Source: Pseudomonadota bacterium
GTDB lineage: Bacteria; Pseudomonadota; Alphaproteobacteria; Rhodobacterales; Rhodobacteraceae
NCBI GenBank assembly: GCA_020161655.1
Contig: JAIUPC010000014.1
Coordinates: forward strand, 121,845 to 185,844
Direction: 5' to 3'
Length of the DNA stretch: 64,000 bases
Shown here: positions 1 to 7,719 of the stretch, in pieces
Layout of the letters: each line of letters starts with the position of its first letter
Numbering within the stretch: the first letter of the stretch is position 1
The notes under the pieces: model-generated
Databases searched by the model: none
The model's input: only the letters and a program-made list of their open reading frames with translations
What the model was told of the DNA's origin: nothing
Program-made: the position numbers and the translations under genes

Positions 1-116
1 GGGTCCGGGGGTGGAACCCCTGGGCGTTGACTTCGCCGCCACGATCTAGGAATAAAGCCCCGACATAACCCGCAGCCGGGCGTTCCGTGGGCGCCAAACC
101 GACGAGGAGCATGGCC

Positions 117-2063
117 ATGAGCCAGATTTCCCTGACATTCCCCGATGGCAACAAGCGCGACTTCGCGAAAGGCGTGACCGCCGCCGAAGTGGCCGCCGCC
201 ATCGCCCCCTCGCTCGGCAAGGCCGCGATCTCCGCCTCGCTCGACGGCAAGCACTGGGACCTGCAATGGCCCATCGAGAGTGACGCGAAGATCGCCATCA
301 ACACGATGAAGGACGACGCGGCGGCGCTGGAACTCATCCGCCACGACCTCGCCCATGTCATGGCCCGCGCCGTGCAGAAGCTCTGGCCCGAGGTGAAGGT
401 CACCATCGGCCCGGTCGTCGAGAACGGCTGGTACTACGACTTCGACCGGGACGCGCCCTTCACGCCCGAGGACCTCGGCCTGATCGAGAAGGAGATGAAG
501 GCGATCATCAATGCCCGTGACCCGGTGAAGACCGAGGTCTGGGACCGCTCGCGCGCCATCGCCCATTACGTGGCCAAAAACGAGCCCTTCAAGGTCGAGC
601 TGATCGAGGCGATCCCCGGGGACGAACCGCTCAGGATGTACTGGCACGGCCACTGGCAGGATCTCTGCCGCGGCCCGCATCTCCAGCATACCGGCCAGCT
701 TCCCGCCGATGCATTCAAGCTGATGTCGGTCGCCGGCGCCTACTGGCGCGGCGATCACCGGTTGAAGCAGCTCCAGCGCATCTACGGCGTCGCCTTCAAG
801 AACCGCGACGACCTCAAGGCATATCTCAGCATGCTGGAAGAGGCCGCCAAGCGTGACCACCGCAAGCTTGGCCGCGAGATGGAGCTGTTCCACCTGCAGG
901 AAGAAGCGCCGGGCATGGTCTTCTGGCATCCGAACGGCTGGACGATCTACCGGACGCTCATGGACTACATGGGCCGCCGCCTGCGCCGCGCCGACTACCG
1001 GGAGATCAAGACCCCGCAGGTCGTCGATCGCGTCCTTTGGGAACGGTCCGGCCATTGGGAGGCCTACCGTGAGAACATGTTCATCGTCGAGGTGGACGAG
1101 GAAGGCGCCAAGGAAAAGCGCGTCAACGCTCTGAAGCCCATGAACTGCCCCTGCCATGTGCAGGTCTACAATCAGGGCCTGAAGTCCTACCGCGACCTGC
1201 CGCTCAGGCTAGCCGAATTCGGCTCTTGCCACCGCTACGAGTCCTCCGGCTCGATGCACGGGCTGATGCGGGTGCGCGGCTTCACGCAGGATGACGCCCA
1301 TATCTTCTGCACCGAAGACCAGATCGAGGCGGAATGCGCGAAGTTCATCGCCCTTCTCTCCTCGGTCTACCGCGACCTTGGCTTCGACAAGTTCGACATC
1401 AAGCTGTCGACCCGGCCCGAGGTGCGGATCGGCTCGGACGAGACCTGGGACAAGGTCGAGGGCGCGCTGACCAAGGCCATCGAAAAGCTCGACCTTCCTT
1501 ACGAGATCAACCCTGGTGACGGCGCCTTCTATGGCCCGAAGCTCGACTTCAAGCTGACCGATGCCATCGGCCGCGAATGGCAGTGCGGCACCTTCCAGGT
1601 CGACCCGAACCTGCCCGACCGGCTCGGCGCGGAATATGTCGGCGAGGACGGCGCCAAGCACCGGCCCTACATGCTCCACCGCGCCATCCTCGGTTCCTTC
1701 GAACGGTTCATCGGGATCCTGATCGAGAACTACGCCGGCAAGCTGCCGTTCTGGCTGGCGCCGCGGCAGGTCGTCGTAGCCTCCATCGTCTCGGATGCCG
1801 ATGACTATGTGAACGAGGTCGTGGCGAAGCTGAAGGATGCCGGCCTCAGGGCCGAGGCCGATACGCGGAACGAGAAGATCAACTACAAGGTCCGCGAACA
1901 TTCCGTCGGCAAGGTGCCCGTCATCCTCGCCATCGGCATGAAGGAGGTCGAGGAACGGACCGTATCGCTGCGCCGGCTGGGCGAGACCCAGACCGAAAGC
2001 CTGCCGCTCAACCAAGCGCTGAGTGACCTTGCTGCCGAAGCGACGCCCCCCGACCAGCGTTGA
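117..2063 (+). CDS. thrS: Threonyl-tRNA synthetase
   Basis: This enzyme charges tRNA-Thr with threonine in the cytoplasm. The 648-residue product has normal bacterial length and domain order. An N-terminal TGS domain (about residues 1-60) is followed by the editing domain with an HxxxH motif ([10 protein letters not shown]), the class II catalytic core with MNCPCHVQ (a zinc-ligand cysteine) and motif 2 around [15 protein letters not shown], and a C-terminal anticodon-binding domain. The start at 117 is preferred because GAGGAG at 104-109 lies seven bases upstream. In-frame GTG 87 and ATG 111 have poor spacing. It appears to be a single-gene unit, and nothing in it looks truncated. Confidence 0.97.
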   Translation: MSQISLTFPDGNKRDFAKGVTAAEVAAAIAPSLGKAAISASLDGKHWDLQWPIESDAKIAINTMKDDAAALELIRHDLAHVMARAVQKLWPEVKVTIGPVVENGWYYDFDRDAPFTPEDLGLIEKEMKAIINARDPVKTEVWDRSRAIAHYVAKNEPFKVELIEAIPGDEPLRMYWHGHWQDLCRGPHLQHTGQLPADAFKLMSVAGAYWRGDHRLKQLQRIYGVAFKNRDDLKAYLSMLEEAAKRDHRKLGREMELFHLQEEAPGMVFWHPNGWTIYRTLMDYMGRRLRRADYREIKTPQVVDRVLWERSGHWEAYRENMFIVEVDEEGAKEKRVNALKPMNCPCHVQVYNQGLKSYRDLPLRLAEFGSCHRYESSGSMHGLMRVRGFTQDDAHIFCTEDQIEAECAKFIALLSSVYRDLGFDKFDIKLSTRPEVRIGSDETWDKVEGALTKAIEKLDLPYEINPGDGAFYGPKLDFKLTDAIGREWQCGTFQVDPNLPDRLGAEYVGEDGAKHRPYMLHRAILGSFERFIGILIENYAGKLPFWLAPRQVVVASIVSDADDYVNEVVAKLKDAGLRAEADTRNEKINYKVREHSVGKVPVILAIGMKEVEERTVSLRRLGETQTESLPLNQALSDLAAEATPPDQR

Positions 2064-2088
2064 GGATCGGCGCGGGCGCGAAATCGGC

Positions 2089-2123
2089 CCGGACGGCGAC
2101 CGGTTTTCCCGGCCCCCGTCCGG
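2089..2123 (+). terminator. Possible hairpin terminator after thrS
   Basis: CCGGACGG pairs with CCGTCCGG, and CCGG/CCGG segments inside the arms could extend the stem. It lies 26 bases after the thrS stop. There is no U-tract, so it may act only as a 3'-stabilising hairpin or weak terminator. Confidence 0.3.
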
Positions 2124-2270
2124 TGTCGTCGGGCATAGGCTGCCAAACCGATACCGGCAAATGTTGGCAGGCAAGCGACAATCTTGATTTTTTCGACGAA
2201 TCCGCGATCATTTCCATGCGTGAAATCAGACTTTCCTACCGCCTCCCTCGTCACGGGGCAGCCGGAAGCA

Positions 2271-2354
2271 ATGAAAGACCTGGCTGCACGGCTTCGGGCA
2301 ATGTCGCCCGAGGAAATTGACCGAGGAGGAACGGATGGCCACGGGCACCGTTAA
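2271..2354 (+). CDS. Candidate 27-aa leader peptide overlapping csp
   Basis: A short reading frame starts at ATG 2271 and reads [17 protein letters not shown], then runs into the csp ribosome-binding site and stops at TAA 2352-2354, 20 bases inside csp in another frame. The frame is open upstream to a GTG at 2220, which would give 44 residues. The amphipathic, helix-like composition resembles real protein, but the ribosome-binding site is weak. If translated, it would couple ribosome traffic to csp initiation. This is inference only. Confidence 0.25.
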   Translation: MKDLAARLRAMSPEEIDRGGTDGHGHR

Positions 2355-2541
2355 ATGGTTCAACACGACGAAGGGTTTCGGTTTCATCGCGCCCGACGAC
2401 GGCGGCAAGGATGTGTTCGTGCACATTTCCGCGGTCGAGCGCGCGGGGCTGAAGACGCTCGCCGATAATCAGAAGGTATCTTACGAGATGCAGTCCGGCC
2501 GTGATGGCCGTTCGTCCGCAGGCGACCTCAAACTGCTCTGA
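2335..2541 (+). CDS. Cold-shock domain protein (CspA family)
   Basis: A 68-residue single cold-shock domain binds single-stranded RNA or DNA and melts RNA structure. RNP1 (KGFGFI) and RNP2 (VFVHI) are both present, with the typical GTVKWFN opening. GAGGAGGA at 2322-2329 sets the ATG at 2335; an in-frame TTG-type start at 2317 would place the ribosome site inside the gene. A long leader (from thrS at 2064) precedes it and a strong intrinsic terminator follows, so it is probably monocistronic. Which paralogue it is cannot be told from the sequence. Confidence 0.95.
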   Translation: MATGTVKWFNTTKGFGFIAPDDGGKDVFVHISAVERAGLKTLADNQKVSYEMQSGRDGRSSAGDLKLL

Positions 2542-2561
2542 ACATTTCACGCAGCAACCGG

Positions 2562-2590
2562 ACGGCCCGCCTTGGAGCGGGCCGTTTTTT
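2562..2590 (+). terminator. Rho-independent terminator of csp
   Basis: ACGGCCCGC and GCGGGCCGT form a nine-base-pair perfect stem with a six-base loop, directly followed by six T residues (2585-2590). It sits 20 bases past the csp stop and abuts the stop codon of the convergent ArsC-like gene. Confidence 0.9.
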
Positions 2591-2934
2591 CATTTCAGAA
2601 CAGCGGCTTGGGTTGCGGCATCCCAGCCGATCCAAAGATCATCCGCGACCGCCACCACCGGGCGCTTCATCAATGCCGGATGGGCGGCCAGAAGCCTTTC
2701 CGGGCTTTCCTGCCGCTCTGCGTCTGTCAGTCCGCGCCAGGTGGTCGAGGCACGGTTGACGAGGCGGTCACCGAAGGCCACGAGGAAGCGCCGGCGCTCC
2801 TCTTCGCTCAGCGGCGCATCGCGGACATCGCGGAACTCCACCCAGTGTCCCGCCGATTCGAGTGCGCCCCGCGCCTTCCGGCAGGTACCGCAGGAGCCCA
2901 GTCCGTAAAGGATCGTTTTACGATTGTCGGTCAA
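2590..2934 (-). CDS. ArsC/Spx-family thioredoxin-fold protein
   Basis: The product is a 114-residue protein of the arsenate reductase-like ArsC/Spx/YffB family. It opens with KTILYGLGSCGTCRKA, so the CxxC-type site (C-G-T-C) lies where the family has its redox cysteine, and the central and C-terminal sequence (HPALMKRPVV) matches the family. TTG at 2934 is preferred because AAGGAG lies seven bases before it; GTG at 2940 is too close. It is convergent with csp. Whether it reduces arsenate or, like many ArsC-like proteins, does something else is not decided by sequence, and no arsenic genes are adjacent. Confidence 0.75.
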   Translation of the reverse strand: MTDNRKTILYGLGSCGTCRKARGALESAGHWVEFRDVRDAPLSEEERRRFLVAFGDRLVNRASTTWRGLTDAERQESPERLLAAHPALMKRPVVAVADDLWIGWDAATQAAVLK

Positions 2935-3227
2935 GCTCACTCTCCTTATGCGCGACTTGTACTGATTCCCCGACGCCGGCCCCGGGTCGGCGTCGGCGGC
3001 ATCCCGCCACGCAGCAGCCGAACACCCCATCGGGATCGGCGGGAATCCGATCATCCTCGGCGATTTTCTGGCTGCGGCTTTTCCGTCACAGAACCCGCGC
3101 TTGCCGTGCCCCCGGTCCCGGTCTATCCCCGAAGGGCCATTGGGGGCAATCGGAACATGCGGGGCCAGCCCGCACCGAAGTTGACGGCGACGGACCACAA
3201 CCGTTCGTCGAACGAATGGGGTTTGTC

Positions 3228-3518
3228 ATGAGCAGATCGAACGTACCTGACGAGTTGATCGAGAGGCTTTCGACCGAGACCGGGCAGCGCCTGACCGCAC
3301 AGGCGCGGCGGGGGCGACGGAAGGCCCTGTCGCAGATTTCGCATTTCGTGGTCACCATCACCCATGACGGCGTGGCGACGGAGGAACTGATCTTCGAGGC
3401 CGCGCCGACGCTGGGGCAGATCGCGGCTCGGGCGGGGGACGGTGCCTTCATCGTCGCCATAGCGATGAAGCGGAAAAGCCTGCGCGAACGCTTCCGGCTG
3501 CGGCTCGCGGCGGAGTGA
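3228..3518 (+). CDS. Small conserved protein of unknown function, paralogue A
   Basis: I do not recognise this 96-residue protein. It has a basic N-terminal third (LTAQARRGRRKALSQ) and a compact core, FVVTITHDG then TEELIF, IAARAGDGAF and IVAIAM, then a basic tail (KRKSLRERFRLR). The core is closely related to that of the next gene (3872-4126): about 22 of 44 aligned residues are identical, including DG..TEEL.F..AP and IAAR.G. The predicted strand-turn-strand-helix pattern suggests a small alpha/beta fold. There is no signal peptide or membrane segment. The charged ends would suit nucleic acid binding, but that is a guess. Confidence 0.6.
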   Translation: MSRSNVPDELIERLSTETGQRLTAQARRGRRKALSQISHFVVTITHDGVATEELIFEAAPTLGQIAARAGDGAFIVAIAMKRKSLRERFRLRLAAE

Positions 3519-3871
3519 CGACTACGGGTATTCCCGACTTTTGCGGCCCGGTTTCGCCGTGCAGGATGTTCGCGTCGCGTTTTGCAACGCTGCAGGTCTG
3601 AGGGCGGTTCGAGGGTAACGGTCGAAGGGTGACGGGTGCTGGATCGGGCTTGGCCTCTAGGGGCGGGTCAATTTTGGACCCGCCCCGACGAGGTGGGCGA
3701 GTCGAGGTGGTTGGATGCCCGCCCGGCGACAATTCGCCAAGCTTGGGCGCGCTGTCCGCCCCCTTGCCACGAAGCGCCGGAAATCAGGGCGATTTCGGCC
3801 GCAAACTTGCCACATTTCCCGCTGACCGGCAGAGTCCTCCCATCCTGTTGAGGATTTGGGGAGTACCCGCC
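3519..3871. other. Intergenic region between the two paralogous small genes
   Basis: This 353-base stretch has no convincing gene. Its only clear structure is a perfect ten-base-pair hairpin at 3660-3686 (listed separately). The last 60 bases presumably carry the promoter of the 3872 gene, but I see no good -35/-10 pair. Confidence 0.5.
3660..3686. repeat. Perfect hairpin between paralogues
   Basis: GGGGCGGGTC and GACCCGCCCC form a ten-base-pair perfect inverted repeat around the loop AATTTTG. It has no T-tract, so it is not a standard terminator. It could be a REP-like palindrome or an operator. Confidence 0.6.
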
Positions 3872-4126
3872 ATGCCGGCCGATCTGGGCAGCAACGATTT
3901 CATCGGACGCATCCGGCAGCGGCATCAGCCGGGGCCAGCGCCCGCGCCCCTGCCGATGCGGACCTTCATCGTCCAGATCACCCGCGACGGCAAGACGACC
4001 GAGGAACTGACCTTCGACCGCGCGCCCTCGATCGGCGCCATCGCCGCCCGGGTCGGGACCGAGGCCTATGTCATCTCCATCGAGATGCTCGACACCGGGA
4101 CGGCTGGACAGCTCGCCGCGCAGTAG
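3872..4126 (+). CDS. Small conserved protein of unknown function, paralogue B
   Basis: An 84-residue protein that is a clear paralogue of the gene at 3228-3518. The core reads RTFIVQITRDGKTTEELTF, then IGAIAARVGTEAYVISIEM. The N-terminus is different (proline-rich PGPAPAPLP) and the basic C-terminal tail of paralogue A is replaced by a short neutral end. ATG 3872 is the first plausible start of the conserved part. It lies on the same strand as its paralogue, 353 bases downstream, consistent with an old tandem duplication. Function unknown. Confidence 0.6.
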   Translation: MPADLGSNDFIGRIRQRHQPGPAPAPLPMRTFIVQITRDGKTTEELTFDRAPSIGAIAARVGTEAYVISIEMLDTGTAGQLAAQ

Positions 4127-4295
4127 CCAGCAAGCGTCGCTTTTCCGTCGGATATCCGTCCCGACAGGCGTCGGGCGTTCGGCGAAAGATAATCCGCGCA
4201 ACGGGGTTGAGGGGGCGTGGCGCGCGCCGCGTTCAGGATTTTGGCGGGACGGGTCGGCAAGGCTTCGTTAACCCTCTTCGCGCCACAACGGGCCG

Positions 4296-4838
4296 ATGTC
4301 GTCCTACCTCCGCCCCCGCATCCCCGGCGCATCGGTCTTCTTCACGGTGGCCCTCGCCGACCGTGGTTCAGATTTGCTGGTGCGCGAGGTGGAGGTGTTG
4401 CGGGAGGCGGTGCGGGCGACTCTCGTCGAGCGGTCATTCAGGATCGACGCCTGGGTGGTCTTGCCGGACCACATGCATTGCGTCTGGACCTTGCCGGAGG
4501 GGGATGACGGTTACGGCGTGCGGATGGGGGCGATCAAGGGGCGGTTTACACGGGCCATCCGTAGGTCGGGGCTCGCCCCGACTCTCCCGCCCCGCAATCC
4601 ATATGGCGCGCGGGCGGGACGGGAAAGAGTTGGGCCGAGAGGCGGAGTAAGAGTCGGGGCAAGCCCCGACCTACGCGACGAAGCACCCGTTTGGCAGAAG
4701 CGCTTCTGGGAACACCACATCCGCGACGAGGAAGATTTCCGCAATCATGTCCGGTATTGCTGGATCAATCCGGTGAAGCATGGATTGGTCGAACGGCCCG
4801 AAGATTGGCCGTATTCGTCGTATCACCGGGATGGGTGA
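4296..4838 (+). CDS. REP-associated tyrosine transposase (RAYT)
   Basis: A 180-residue HUH-fold single-strand transposase of the IS200-like/Y1_Tnp (RAYT) group. The histidine motif is in PDHMHCVW, and the conserved C-terminal block reads VWQKRFWEHHIRDEEDF, then YCWINPVKHGLVERPEDWPY with the candidate catalytic tyrosine. RAYTs act on REP palindromes carrying a 5' GTAG/GGAG guide, and such palindromes are present here. Two REP copies in opposite orientation (4561-4582 and 4653-4674) lie inside this gene and encode the loop between FTRAI and the VWQKRFW block. The frame stays open through them. Two more copies follow downstream. Confidence 0.9.
   Translation: MSSYLRPRIPGASVFFTVALADRGSDLLVREVEVLREAVRATLVERSFRIDAWVVLPDHMHCVWTLPEGDDGYGVRMGAIKGRFTRAIRRSGLAPTLPPRNPYGARAGRERVGPRGGVRVGASPDLRDEAPVWQKRFWEHHIRDEEDFRNHVRYCWINPVKHGLVERPEDWPYSSYHRDG
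4561..4582 (+). repeat. REP palindrome 1, inside RAYT gene
   Basis: A GTAG tetranucleotide is followed by the stem GTCGGGGC/GCCCCGAC. It is the forward member of an inverted pair with 4653-4674 and is read in frame as part of the transposase (SGLAPT). Confidence 0.85.
4653..4674 (-). repeat. REP palindrome 2, inside RAYT gene
   Basis: The reverse-complement copy of REP 1 (GTCGGGGC, loop, GCCCCGAC, then CTAC). With REP 1 it makes a BIME-like head-to-head pair about 114 bases long, read in frame as VGASPDL. Confidence 0.85.
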
Positions 4839-4845
4839 GAACCGG

Positions 4846-4921
4846 CCCCGCCCTTTCGCGGGGCGAAAACGGTCCGGTGGACCGTTTTCAGGTTCGAACG
4901 CCCGCGCAAACCTGCGCGGGC
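4846..4921. repeat. Three consecutive hairpins downstream of RAYT
   Basis: CCCCGC/GCGGGG lies at 4846-4863, a perfect ten-base-pair stem AAAACGGTCC/GGACCGTTTT at 4866-4888, and a nine-base-pair stem GCCCGCGCA/TGCGCGGGC at 4900-4921. They fill the space between the RAYT stop and the next REP. The middle one could end RAYT transcription in either direction, and the whole cluster looks like palindromic filler of a REP/BIME locus. Confidence 0.7.
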
Positions 4922-4936
4922 GGGTCGCGTGATCCC

Positions 4937-4958
4937 GTAGGTCGGGGCTTGCCCCGAC
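4937..4958 (+). repeat. REP palindrome 3
   Basis: GTAG plus the GTCGGGGC/GCCCCGAC stem with a TT loop, matching REP 1 apart from the loop. It is the forward member of the second REP pair. Confidence 0.85.
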
Positions 4959-5024
4959 TCACGGTTTGGGTGGCGGAGCCGACGGGAAGCGGGAGCAAGC
5001 GGAGTAAGGTGTTGGAGCGGAAGA

Positions 5025-5046
5025 GTCGGGGCAAGCCCCGACCTAC
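5025..5046 (-). repeat. REP palindrome 4
   Basis: The inverted partner of REP 3 (GTCGGGGC, AA loop, GCCCCGAC, CTAC), 66 bases downstream. The pair is bounded by CCCGTAG and CTACGGG, so the inverted repeat extends past the REP cores. Confidence 0.85.
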
Positions 5047-5137
5047 GGGTTGCTTGCTACAGCTTGCTTGCTTACCACTTGAAATTGCCATCAATCAAAC
5101 CAAATTTCAACTTCACGCAACTCGAAGGAAAAGAGAT

Positions 5138-5971
5138 TTGGCCAGATGCATTTTTTGTAACGTGAGACGCGCAAACTCCAAAGAGCATACTTTCGGAAAG
5201 TGGTGGAAGAAGCACTACCCGGAGGACGATATCCCCGCAAATGCCGGAATTCGACACTATGTGGCAGATCAGGGCAAGGTGCTAGGCCTGCGGAGGACAA
5301 AAGGAACTATTGGCAGTGCTAACAAGATACATCAGCAGGCCTACAAAGTCGTATGTGATCAATGCAACAATGGCTGGATGAACCAGATCGAACAAGACAT
5401 GCAGCTGATATTTCCAAGCGTCTACATTGAAAACAGAGAAGTCTCCGACCCTCAAATGAAGAAGTCAGTCGAAAACTGGTTATTCATGAAGGGATGCCTG
5501 CAAGACAAAGCCACGAAAATAATTGCCGATTACGAGGAAGTCGCAAACCGGGTTGGCCGAGATTTTTCGCTAGAAGTGCAATCCAAGCGGCAGGAAGTTT
5601 GGGAAAGGTTTCAACTTGACAGAAGCTTACCAGATGGGTTGAAGACATATCTGTTTCTTAACTCATCCGCGCGCGTGCTTCGGGTCAACTTCGTCACCGC
5701 GCCTATTGTTCGGCCCTTCCCCGAACCCCCTATAGAGTTTGATGATAGGCGTTACTTTCTTATGGCTTTCGGAGAGTTTGGCGCGATCCAAACGAACCAT
5801 TCTGATCTCGTGCAAGTGCTCGAAAGGGAAGATCCAAATTTCATTACAAAAGTATCTAGTTCATGCAACATAATTCGCCCTGCGATGGCAAGTTCTGCTT
5901 TGGATTTGGATGCGAAGCTCGTTAAAATACTGAATGAGTTAGAGATTCCCTGCTTTGGCCCCAAATACTGA
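5138..5971 (+). CDS. HNH-like zinc-ribbon protein, probable nuclease
   Basis: The 277-residue product begins with a zinc-finger and histidine pattern, CIFCNVRRANSKEHTFGKWW, and has a second pair in VVCDQCNNGWMN. This C-x2-C ... EH ... C-x2-C-NNGW layout is typical of HNH-related proteins found in mobile and defence regions; the function is inferred from family only. The rest of the protein has no motif I recognise. TTG 5138 is chosen as start because AAGGA lies eight bases upstream; an ATG nearby is out of frame. The gene is visibly richer in A+T than its neighbours, uses AT-rich codons, and directly follows REP 4, suggesting horizontal transfer. Confidence 0.6.
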   Translation: MARCIFCNVRRANSKEHTFGKWWKKHYPEDDIPANAGIRHYVADQGKVLGLRRTKGTIGSANKIHQQAYKVVCDQCNNGWMNQIEQDMQLIFPSVYIENREVSDPQMKKSVENWLFMKGCLQDKATKIIADYEEVANRVGRDFSLEVQSKRQEVWERFQLDRSLPDGLKTYLFLNSSARVLRVNFVTAPIVRPFPEPPIEFDDRRYFLMAFGEFGAIQTNHSDLVQVLEREDPNFITKVSSSCNIIRPAMASSALDLDAKLVKILNELEIPCFGPKY

Positions 5972-6084
5972 GTTCATCTAATTATAACTAACTAGTTCCT
6001 GACTTTTTTATCTAGCCATTCATCTTATTTTAGCATCAGATCAGCGGCAGCGGCCACTCGCATAATTTTTGAAATGAGCCTCCC

Positions 6085-6990
6085 TCACCCCCAAACCCCC
6101 TCAAACTCCCGCCACTCGCCCTTGCTCATCCCGGAAGTCTCCTGCGTCACCGCCTCCCCGGCCAGCCTCCGCTTCAACACCTCCACCGCCTTGCCGCTCA
6201 TCGTGACGCCGCCCAGCCGGTAGTCCTCGAACGCCCCGTAAGCCAAGGGCACCCAGTCCTTGACGATTTCGCACATCGTTTCGGCATAGACGCGGATTTC
6301 GTATTGGGCGTGGGCGTCGGCCCTCAGGCGCAGGAAGTGGAACAAGTTATGCAGGTCCACCTTCCAGTACCATTGCGTATAGACATTGGCGGGCAGGTTC
6401 ATGCGGGCGAGCTCGCGGGCGAGGCCCTTCTGGCCCTCCTGGCTCAGCATCGCCTCGTAATGGTCGTAGCTCCGCATGGCGTCGTCGCGGAGCAAATCCA
6501 ATACCCGCTGCGCCTCTTCGCCTTGCAGGAGTTCCCCCCGGCCCTGGTTGTTGACCGTCGACTGGGCGGCCAGATTCTCGGGCGCGGGGATGTAGAATTC
6601 GCGGTCCAAGATTGAGTAACGCGCGGAATATTCGTTCACATTGGCGGTGCGGTGCCTGATCCATTGGCGGGCGACGAAGACCGGGAGTTTGACGTGGAAC
6701 TTGACCTCGCACATCTCGAACGGGGTCGAGTGCCAGTGCCGCATGAGGTAGCGGATCAGGCCCTCGTCGTTCGACACCGCCTTGGTGCCGCGGCCGTAGG
6801 AGACGCGGGCGGCCTGGGTGATGGCGGCGTCGTCGCCCATGTAGTCGATGACGCGGACGAGGCCGTGGTCGAGGACCTCGTGCGCAAGGTAGAGGTGCTT
6901 TTCCATGCCGGGCGCGGTGGCGCGGAGGGTGGGCCGGGACAGGGTCCGCGCCTCGGCGATCTCGGCCTGTTGTTCTTGGGTGAGGGTCAT
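6085..6990 (-). CDS. thyX: FAD-dependent thymidylate synthase ThyX
   Basis: A flavin-dependent enzyme that makes dTMP from dUMP using methylene-tetrahydrofolate and NADPH. The 301-residue protein has the ThyX signature [11 protein letters not shown] (RHRx7S) followed by ARYS, and a conserved C-terminal half ([20 protein letters not shown]). It is about 60-80 residues longer than minimal ThyX proteins, which is common in alphaproteobacteria. It reads away from gloA, and the shared upstream region holds a dispersed repeat copy. Confidence 0.96.
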   Translation of the reverse strand: MTLTQEQQAEIAEARTLSRPTLRATAPGMEKHLYLAHEVLDHGLVRVIDYMGDDAAITQAARVSYGRGTKAVSNDEGLIRYLMRHWHSTPFEMCEVKFHVKLPVFVARQWIRHRTANVNEYSARYSILDREFYIPAPENLAAQSTVNNQGRGELLQGEEAQRVLDLLRDDAMRSYDHYEAMLSQEGQKGLARELARMNLPANVYTQWYWKVDLHNLFHFLRLRADAHAQYEIRVYAETMCEIVKDWVPLAYGAFEDYRLGGVTMSGKAVEVLKRRLAGEAVTQETSGMSKGEWREFEGVWG

Positions 6991-7095
6991 GGTCGGGGCC
7001 TCCGCATGTCGAATCGGGGTCCACTATATCTATGGGGTGGCGGTTGGGCACCCACGACAGGATGTGTAGGGAGGAAATTTTCGCAGGTCTCCCCC

Positions 7096-7197
7096 GCCCG
7101 GTCGCCCAAAGCGACCGGGCCGCGCCCGACCCGCCCCCACGGGGCGGCGCGATGGCGCCACCCCGCGGGACGGCGCAGCCCTCTGTTGCGCAACGGA
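7096..7197 (+). repeat. Dispersed intergenic repeat, copy 1
   Basis: It begins with a perfect ten-base-pair hairpin GCCCGGTCGC/GCGACCGGGC around CCAAA (7096-7120). It continues with CGCGCCCGACCC, GCGCGATGGCGCC and ends near CTCTGTTGCGCAACGG. The same blocks in the same order occur at 27102-27200 and, inverted and shortened, at 13730-13803. Confidence 0.8.
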
Positions 7198-7261
7198 TTT
7201 CAATCGGGGGCGTTAGCCTGTAGCATTCCCGGCAAAGGAAACCACGGAAAGGCGAACCGGC

Positions 7262-7684
7262 GTGAAATACCTCCATACCATGGTCCGCGTGCTCGACCTC
7301 GATGCCTCCAGGCGCTTCTACGGGCTTCTGGGGCTGAAGGAGATCCGGCGCTATGACAATGACAAGGGGCGCTTCACGCTTCTCTTCATGGCGCCCGAGG
7401 GCCAGCCGGAATGCCCGGTGGAGCTGACGCATAACTGGGACGGCGATGCTGCCCTGCCGAATGACAGCCGGCATTTCGGCCATCTCGCCTATGAGGTCGA
7501 CGACATCTACGCGACCTGCGCGCATCTGATGGCCAATGGCGTGACGATCAACCGGCCGCCGCGCGACGGGCATATGGCCTTCGTGCGCTCGCCCGACAAC
7601 GTCTCGATCGAACTTCTGCAGAAGGGAGAGGCGAAGCCGCCTGCGGAACCCTGGGCCAGCATGGGCAATACCGGGCACTGGTAG
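7262..7684 (+). CDS. gloA: Glyoxalase I (lactoylglutathione lyase)
   Basis: A cytoplasmic metalloenzyme that converts the methylglyoxal-glutathione hemithioacetal to S-lactoylglutathione. The 140-residue protein has the two beta-alpha-beta-beta-beta halves of the VOC fold. Likely metal ligands are His in MKYLHTMVRV, Glu in CPVELTHNW, His in RHFGHLAYEV and Glu in VSIELLQK. The GTG start at 7262 begins the conserved N-terminus. The DUF1194 gene follows closely on the same strand. Confidence 0.92.
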   Translation: MKYLHTMVRVLDLDASRRFYGLLGLKEIRRYDNDKGRFTLLFMAPEGQPECPVELTHNWDGDAALPNDSRHFGHLAYEVDDIYATCAHLMANGVTINRPPRDGHMAFVRSPDNVSIELLQKGEAKPPAEPWASMGNTGHW

Positions 7685-7719
7685 CGGCGGGGTTTTGCGC
7701 CGCTTTTCCGGCCGCCGCG

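Noticed and set aside
2060-2320. An 86-codon plus-strand frame between thrS and csp.
   Set aside because: Sequence looks random (no hydrophobic pattern) and has no ribosome site; only the other-frame leader peptide is kept as a candidate.
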